From Tessaracoccus timonensis (GTDB lineage Bacteria; Actinomycetota; Actinomycetes; Propionibacteriales; Propionibacteriaceae): a stretch of DNA of 64,000 nucleotides. Below are positions 59,470-64,000 of this stretch, in pieces. Under the pieces are notes generated by a model. It did not search any database, was not told the DNA's origin, and worked only from the letters and a program-made list of their open reading frames with translations. The stretch is taken from the NCBI RefSeq assembly GCF_900343145.1, contig NZ_LT996886.1, forward strand, positions 1,116,001-1,180,000. The letters are read 5' to 3'. The position numbers were made by a program, and so were the translations under genes. Numbering within the stretch: position 1 is the first letter of the stretch; the number at the start of each line of letters is the position of its first letter.

Positions 59470-60630
59470 ATGGATGAGTACAGGCCTGGCAAGTGGGGCA
59501 AGGTCTGGCGCTACACAATCGCATCGCTGTGCGCCTTGTTGTTCTTCACCGTTCCGACGGGCGAGAGCATGCCGCTGGCCGTCACCGTGCACGTGGCCGC
59601 ACTGGGAATGGCGCTGTACGTGATCCGCTTTCGGTTCGCTCGCCCGGTGGTGGTCGCCGTCGGGCTCGTGCTCGCGTGCCTTGCCGTTCCCCCAGTGCTC
59701 CCCTTTACAGCGTGGGCCTACCTCAGCTTGTGTACCCGCCGGCGCTGGTGGGCGACGGTGCTCGTCGGTGTGTTGCAGATCGTGGTGATGGCGAGGGCAG
59801 CCATCACCACCAACGCCGTCAGCGTCGACGCAGCGCCCCTAGCGTCAGGCGTGAGCGAGGTGGTGTTGCGAGGCCTGTTCGCCGTCACACTCTCGACGCT
59901 CTTCACCGTCGCGCTCGCAGCCATCGGCTCCTATCTCGGCTCCCGTCGCGCCGAAGCGGCCGCCATGCAAGCACGGCTCGACATGGCCGAACGCGAAGCG
60001 CTGCTGGTGGAACGTGAATCGCGGGCCGAAGAACGCAACCGCATCGCGCGCGAGATGCACGACGTCGTCGCCCACAAGATCTCGCTCATCTCCATGCACG
60101 CCGGTGCACTCGCCTACCGCGACGATCTCTCGCCCGACGAGATCAAACGAGCAGCGCACACCATCCAAGAGAGCTCCCACCAGGCGCTCAGCGAACTGCG
60201 GGTGATCCTCGGCCAGCTACGCCAGAAAGAGGGCGACGACGTGCTCCCGCCCCAGCCGTCGCTCGCCGTCGTCGGGGAGCTTATCGACGCACAGCGCGCC
60301 GCAGGGCGCAGCATCACCTACACGAATAGCTTGGAGGGAGAACCGTCCACGACGGTCAGCCGACAGGGATATCGGATTGTGCAGGAAGCCCTCACCAACG
60401 CAGCGAAGCACGCGCCCGGCACGCCGGTGACGGTCGATCTGACCGGGAGCGCAGACGCGGGGGTCAGCATCCGCGTCGTGAACCCGCTCAGCCTGGCCGC
60501 GCCTCGAGCCGACGGGGCACGCGTCGGCCTCATTGGTCTCGACGAGCGCGTCGGCACCGTCGGCGGCCGCTTCCACGCTGGCGTAGATGGTGCGGGACAA
60601 TTCGTCGTGGAGGTGTGGATGCCATGGTGA
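59470..60630 (+). CDS. NarL-family sensor histidine kinase
   Basis: 386 residues. Four or five N-terminal membrane helices (residues 15-160), a coiled dimerisation helix, the HisKA_3 box ERNRIAREMHDVVAHKISL with His197, and an HATPase end with EALTNAAKHAPG and GLIGLDERVGTVGG. Responds to an unknown membrane signal. Stop overlaps the response-regulator start. Confidence 0.92.
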   Translation: MDEYRPGKWGKVWRYTIASLCALLFFTVPTGESMPLAVTVHVAALGMALYVIRFRFARPVVVAVGLVLACLAVPPVLPFTAWAYLSLCTRRRWWATVLVGVLQIVVMARAAITTNAVSVDAAPLASGVSEVVLRGLFAVTLSTLFTVALAAIGSYLGSRRAEAAAMQARLDMAEREALLVERESRAEERNRIAREMHDVVAHKISLISMHAGALAYRDDLSPDEIKRAAHTIQESSHQALSELRVILGQLRQKEGDDVLPPQPSLAVVGELIDAQRAAGRSITYTNSLEGEPSTTVSRQGYRIVQEALTNAAKHAPGTPVTVDLTGSADAGVSIRVVNPLSLAAPRADGARVGLIGLDERVGTVGGRFHAGVDGAGQFVVEVWMPW

Positions 60631-61286
60631 CAACGAAACTGGCGGTGGTGGACGACGACGCCCTGGTGCGGGCTGGGCTACGGATGATGCTCGGGGGCGG
60701 CTCGTCGCCGTTCGAGATCGTCGGGGAAGCCTCCGACGGCAACGGCGCCGTGGCGCTCGTGGAGGAGCAACAGCCCGACATCGTGCTCATGGACATCCGC
60801 ATGCCCGGCCTCGACGGGATCGAAGCCACCAGGCGGGTGCTGGCGCTGCCGAGCCCGCCCAAGGTGGTCATGCTCACCACGTTCAACTCCGACGACCTCG
60901 TACTGGAAGCGCTGCGTGCCGGGGCTCATGGGTTCCTGTTGAAAGACACCCCGCCGCCGCAGATGGTAGAGCTGCTGCAGCATGTTGCGGCAGGGGAGCG
61001 GGCGCTGTCACCGCAGGTGCTGGGAGCAGTGATTACCGCGGCGACGTCGAATCCCGGCGACCAGCGTGAGCGCGACGCCCGCACTGCGCTCGAGGCCTTG
61101 TCGAAGCGGGAGCTCGAAGTGGCCATTGAGGTGGGCCGTGGCCTGTCGAATGCCGAGATCGCGGCCAAGCTGTACCAGTCGATGGCGACCGTGAAAGCGG
61201 CCATCACGCGTGTACTCGCGAAGCTCAATTGCACGAATCGAACCCAAGTGGCGATCATCGTCCACGACGCACGGTTGCTCGACTGA
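60624..61286 (+). CDS. NarL/LuxR-type response regulator
   Basis: 220 residues. Receiver domain with VVDDDALVRAGL and phospho-acceptor Asp57 in VLMDIRMPGLDG; C-terminal LuxR helix-turn-helix ALSKRELEVAIEVGRGLSNAEIAAKLYQSMATVKAAITRVLAKL. Probably regulates the divergent ABC exporter. ATG 60624 chosen; GTG 60627 also possible. Confidence 0.93.
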   Translation: MVTTKLAVVDDDALVRAGLRMMLGGGSSPFEIVGEASDGNGAVALVEEQQPDIVLMDIRMPGLDGIEATRRVLALPSPPKVVMLTTFNSDDLVLEALRAGAHGFLLKDTPPPQMVELLQHVAAGERALSPQVLGAVITAATSNPGDQRERDARTALEALSKRELEVAIEVGRGLSNAEIAAKLYQSMATVKAAITRVLAKLNCTNRTQVAIIVHDARLLD

Positions 61287-61391
61287 GGGGCAGGCGGTGG
61301 GCCAGAACCGCGTAGCGGTGAGTGGTGTGTGGATGGTGTTTCGCGTGTCGTCTTCCGTCTCTGTCGAGAGCCAACGTGGTGATGTCACCGC

Positions 61392-61418
61392 TTGACAACA
61401 AAAGGTTGCCATTTGTTG
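61392..61418 (+). promoter_or_regulatory. Possible -35 element with overlapping inverted repeat upstream of the CUT1 importer
   Basis: TTGACA (61392-61397) overlaps an inverted repeat CAACAAA (61396-61402)/TTTGTTG (61412-61418) with a 9-base centre. No good -10 follows at 17 bases, so the promoter is uncertain; the repeat may be an operator for the sugar importer. The rest of 61287-61563 shows no gene. Confidence 0.35.
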
Positions 61419-61563
61419 CACTGAGACCATGATGCCTGTTTGAAGACTGCAGGTTCCCCGAGTGCAAGTGATAACGTCCGAGTTAACCGAACAATGCGCT
61501 CCCAATGCGGCGGAGCACGAAGGTCGCATGTCCCGTGCGATTTCAATGACGAAAGGTAGCAAC

Positions 61564-62856
61564 GTGGCTCTCCACACCAAAGGTATTTTGAAAGGCATCG
61601 CTGCAGCTGCAGCCAGCCTCGCTCTGCTCGCCGGTTGCGCACCGGGCCAGTCCGACGATCAAGAGGCGGCGACAGAAGACAAGGACAAGAATCTCTCCTA
61701 CGTCTACTTCACCGACGGTCCTGACGAGCAGGCCACCCGGGATCTCATCAAGAAGTTTGAAGAGAAGTCCGGAGCCAAGGTCGATCTCCAGATCGTCCCA
61801 TTCTCGGATTTGGAGCAGACCCTCCAGCAGCGCATCGCGGGCGACAACGCCCCCGATGTCGCCCGAATCGACAAACTGGCATCCTTCACCGACGATCTGT
61901 TGGATCTGAACCAGTACCAGAAGGAAGCCTTCGACGGCACCTTCAACCCCGGTATGGACCTGGCGGCGATGAACGGTGACGCGCGCATCGCAGCTCCGAA
62001 CGACCTGACGCTCAACGGGCCCATCGTGAACGTCGACCTGTTCAAGAAGGCCGGCGTCGAAGTTCCCACCGTAGACAAGCCGTGGAAGTCTTGGGACGAG
62101 ATGATGGAGGCGGCAAAGAAGGTGCAGCAGGCTGCCGGCACAGAGAATGCCGTCGCAGTCGACGTCTCCGGTAACCGTTTCTCGACGGTGTTCTCACAGT
62201 TCGGCACCTCGGCGATTGATAAGGACGGCAAGAACGGGTGGGACGAGGCCAAGCTCACCAAGGCTCTCACCAAGCTGAACGAATGGCATCAGGACGGCAC
62301 GATGCCGAAGGACCTCTTCTTGCAGGCCGGCTCCAAGTACAAGGCTGCAAACGAGATCTTCCTCGCCGGGCAGGTGCCCGTGTACTTGTCGGGTAACTGG
62401 CAGGTTGCGGCGTTCTCGTCGGATGCAGAATTCGAGTGGGCCGTCGTGCCGAACCCCTGTGAAGAGCGTTGCGGCGGCTTCCCCGGCGGTAAGTTCCTCG
62501 TCTCCTTCAAGGGAGCCAAGAACCCCAACCTGGCAGCGGAATTCATCGCGTTCATGAGCGAAGCCGACCAGCAAAAGTACATGGCTGAGAAGGCGAACTT
62601 CATGCCTACCCGTCAGGATCTCCTCGAAGGCGACGTGACCTACGCTCAGCGTCAGGAAGACATGGAGGTGTTCCAGCAGGGCGTCACCGAGACCCCCGAG
62701 GACGCGTTCTCCTCCGCATTCTCGCCCGCCTTCCCGAACACGACGAAGGTGATCATCGACGAGATGGCCAAGATGATCGACGGTCAGGCCAGCCCTGAGG
62801 ACACGGCGAAGGCCATCATCAAGGGCACCGACGAGAGCATCGAGAATGTCTCCTAG
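61564..62856 (+). CDS. CUT1 sugar ABC transporter, substrate-binding lipoprotein
   Basis: 430 residues. Signal peptide with LALLAGC lipobox, then a family 1 extracellular binding protein: YVYFTDGPDEQATRDLIKKFEEKSGAKVDLQIVPFSDLEQTLQQRIAGDNAPDVARI is classical. GTG 61564 has AAAGG 8 bases upstream and gives a well-shaped signal peptide; in-frame ATGs further up add an unlikely leader. Binds an oligosaccharide or glycoside for import; identity unknown. Confidence 0.92.
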   Translation: MALHTKGILKGIAAAAASLALLAGCAPGQSDDQEAATEDKDKNLSYVYFTDGPDEQATRDLIKKFEEKSGAKVDLQIVPFSDLEQTLQQRIAGDNAPDVARIDKLASFTDDLLDLNQYQKEAFDGTFNPGMDLAAMNGDARIAAPNDLTLNGPIVNVDLFKKAGVEVPTVDKPWKSWDEMMEAAKKVQQAAGTENAVAVDVSGNRFSTVFSQFGTSAIDKDGKNGWDEAKLTKALTKLNEWHQDGTMPKDLFLQAGSKYKAANEIFLAGQVPVYLSGNWQVAAFSSDAEFEWAVVPNPCEERCGGFPGGKFLVSFKGAKNPNLAAEFIAFMSEADQQKYMAEKANFMPTRQDLLEGDVTYAQRQEDMEVFQQGVTETPEDAFSSAFSPAFPNTTKVIIDEMAKMIDGQASPEDTAKAIIKGTDESIENVS

Positions 62857-63769
62857 CAGCAATGCGGAGGCGCCGGGGCGGCGTCCTCGACGTCGGCACA
62901 AGCTGACGTCGAAGGCCGTCGCCCCGTACCTCTTCATCCTCCCGAACATGGTCGTGTTCGGCCTCTTCACGATCATCCCCACGTTCAACCTGTTCAACAT
63001 GGCGCTCTACGACTCCAAGAACGGGCGCAAGTTCACGTGGGTCGGGACAAAGAACTTCGAGCGGATCGTCAGCAACGAAGAGTTCGCCCAAGTGGCGCTC
63101 AACACACTCATCTACACCGTGGCATTCGTCGCGCTGACGATCGTGCTCGCCACGATCGGCGCGATCATGCTCAACGATTCGTTCAAAGGCAGAGGCTTCT
63201 TCCGGGCTGTCGCGTTCTTGCCGAGCCTGCTGTCTGCCGTGGTGATCGGCCTGCTCTGGGGCTGGATCTTCGACGGAAGCAACGGCTTGGTCAACGTTGC
63301 GCTCGGGGCCTTCGACATCCCTGCGGTCGGGTGGCTCGTCAATGGCAGACTCGCGATGGGCGTGATCATCTTCGTCGGACTGTGGTTCCACACCGGCTTT
63401 TACACACTCATCATGCTGTCGGGGCTGCAGGGAATCGACGGCAACGTCTACGAGGCCGCCAGGGTGGACGGAGCAACCGGCCTTCAGACGTTCTTCCAGA
63501 TCACCTGGCCGCTGCTCAGGCCGACGACATTCGTCGTGCTCATCTTGTCCACCATCTCGGGCTTCCAGTCATTCGACTTCATCTGGACACTCACCGGTGG
63601 TGGCCCCGTCGGGTCGACGACGCTCATGGTCCAATACATCTTCGATAAAGCATTCAGCACGCCAGCGAGCTACGGCATGGCATCTGCCGGCGCTGTGGTG
63701 TTGTTCGTCGCGGTCTTCTTGGTGACCGTCGTGAACTACCTCAATGGACGCAGGAAGGACGCCGCCTGA
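62846..63769 (+). CDS. CUT1 sugar ABC transporter, permease (MalF-like)
   Basis: 307 residues, six helices. The EAA loop reads VYEAARVDGATGLQTFFQITWPLLRPT. N-terminal 25 residues are basic. Overlaps the binding-protein gene by 11 bases and is followed one base later by the second permease. Confidence 0.93.
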   Translation: MSPSSNAEAPGRRPRRRHKLTSKAVAPYLFILPNMVVFGLFTIIPTFNLFNMALYDSKNGRKFTWVGTKNFERIVSNEEFAQVALNTLIYTVAFVALTIVLATIGAIMLNDSFKGRGFFRAVAFLPSLLSAVVIGLLWGWIFDGSNGLVNVALGAFDIPAVGWLVNGRLAMGVIIFVGLWFHTGFYTLIMLSGLQGIDGNVYEAARVDGATGLQTFFQITWPLLRPTTFVVLILSTISGFQSFDFIWTLTGGGPVGSTTLMVQYIFDKAFSTPASYGMASAGAVVLFVAVFLVTVVNYLNGRRKDAA

Positions 63770-63770
63770 T

Positions 63771-64000
63771 ATGTCTGCTTCCGCTGAGACCAAAGCCCCA
63801 TCAACCTGGACGTCTATTTCCGAACCTAGCGGCCGCAAAATCCAGCACAGCCCGGCGTGGAAAATTCTGCGCACGGTACTGCTCACCTTGATGTCGCTCG
63901 TTGTCCTCATTCCGCTGGCTTGGACGTTCATCTCCAGCTTCAAGACGCCATCGGAGCTGGCCGCGCGCCCACCGAAACTGTTTCCGTCGAGTTGGAACTT
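63771..64000 (+). CDS. CUT1 sugar ABC transporter, second permease (MalG-like), cut by window end
   Basis: Starts with ATG 63771 one base after the previous stop and stays open to the window edge (76 full codons). A polar N-terminus precedes one hydrophobic segment (TVLLTLMSLVVLIPLAWTFI) followed by SSFKTPSELAARPPKLFPSSW, the conserved opening of MalG-type permeases. The remainder, and probably glycosidase or regulator genes, lie beyond the window. Confidence 0.85.
   Translation, partial: MSASAETKAPSTWTSISEPSGRKIQHSPAWKILRTVLLTLMSLVVLIPLAWTFISSFKTPSELAARPPKLFPSSWN

Overview
The window reads as the origin-proximal part of a high-GC actinobacterial chromosome. The left edge has the order yidD-yidC-jag-rsmG-parA-parB with two parS palindromes, which normally lies just past dnaA/rpmH/rnpA. 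A 6C-type small RNA, a fused mrpA/B antiporter operon, an Eis-like acetyltransferase and an rpsF-ssb-rpsR-rplI operon also fit Actinomycetota. A Propionibacteriales-like host is plausible but not proven. No tRNA or rRNA gene and no intact insertion sequence was seen.

Layout. 0-10 kb: membrane insertion, rRNA methylation, chromosome partition, then on the minus strand an aminotransferase-ddl-SURF1 group and trxB-trxA. 10-15 kb: TRIC-type channel, CoA hydrolase, a 6C RNA with its own promoter, PTS enzyme I, YaaA. 15.8-19.1 kb: a tightly packed operon (short-chain dehydrogenase, acyltransferase, alkyl-DHAP synthase) whose three activities together suggest ether-lipid synthesis. 20-28.5 kb: phosphate acetyltransferase and a six-gene Mrp Na+/H+ antiporter operon in which every junction is a 4-base ATGA overlap. 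28.7-35.6 kb: endonuclease IV, HAD phosphatase, acyl-CoA ligase, rhodanese, a toxin-antitoxin pair framed by two copies of a palindromic repeat, and an Eis-like acetyltransferase. 35.7-37.7 kb: ribosomal protein/SSB operon containing a 47-bp tandem repeat. 37.7-45 kb: a 1306-residue secreted glycosidase/phosphatase chimera, a Fic protein, a hydrolase and membrane proteins.

45-54 kb is a carbohydrate region: a TIM-barrel isomerase sits between the two halves of a segmental duplication, followed by a ribose-type ABC importer and a secreted GH172 (DUF2961) glycosidase carrying FN3 and carbohydrate-binding modules. 54-57.7 kb is an accessory island: a DUF4143 ATPase preceded by five direct repeats at an exact 23-bp period, an unrecognised gene remnant, and a KAP-family P-loop NTPase interrupted by one in-frame TAG codon. 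57.8-61.3 kb has an ABC-2 exporter divergent from a NarL-type two-component system. The right edge starts a second, oligosaccharide-type (CUT1) ABC importer that runs out of the window.

A recurring theme is long intergenic hairpins (stems of 16-25 bp) placed a few bases after gene 3' ends. Two of these hairpin sequences recur at different loci, so they look like repeated, mobile or gene-converted terminator modules.
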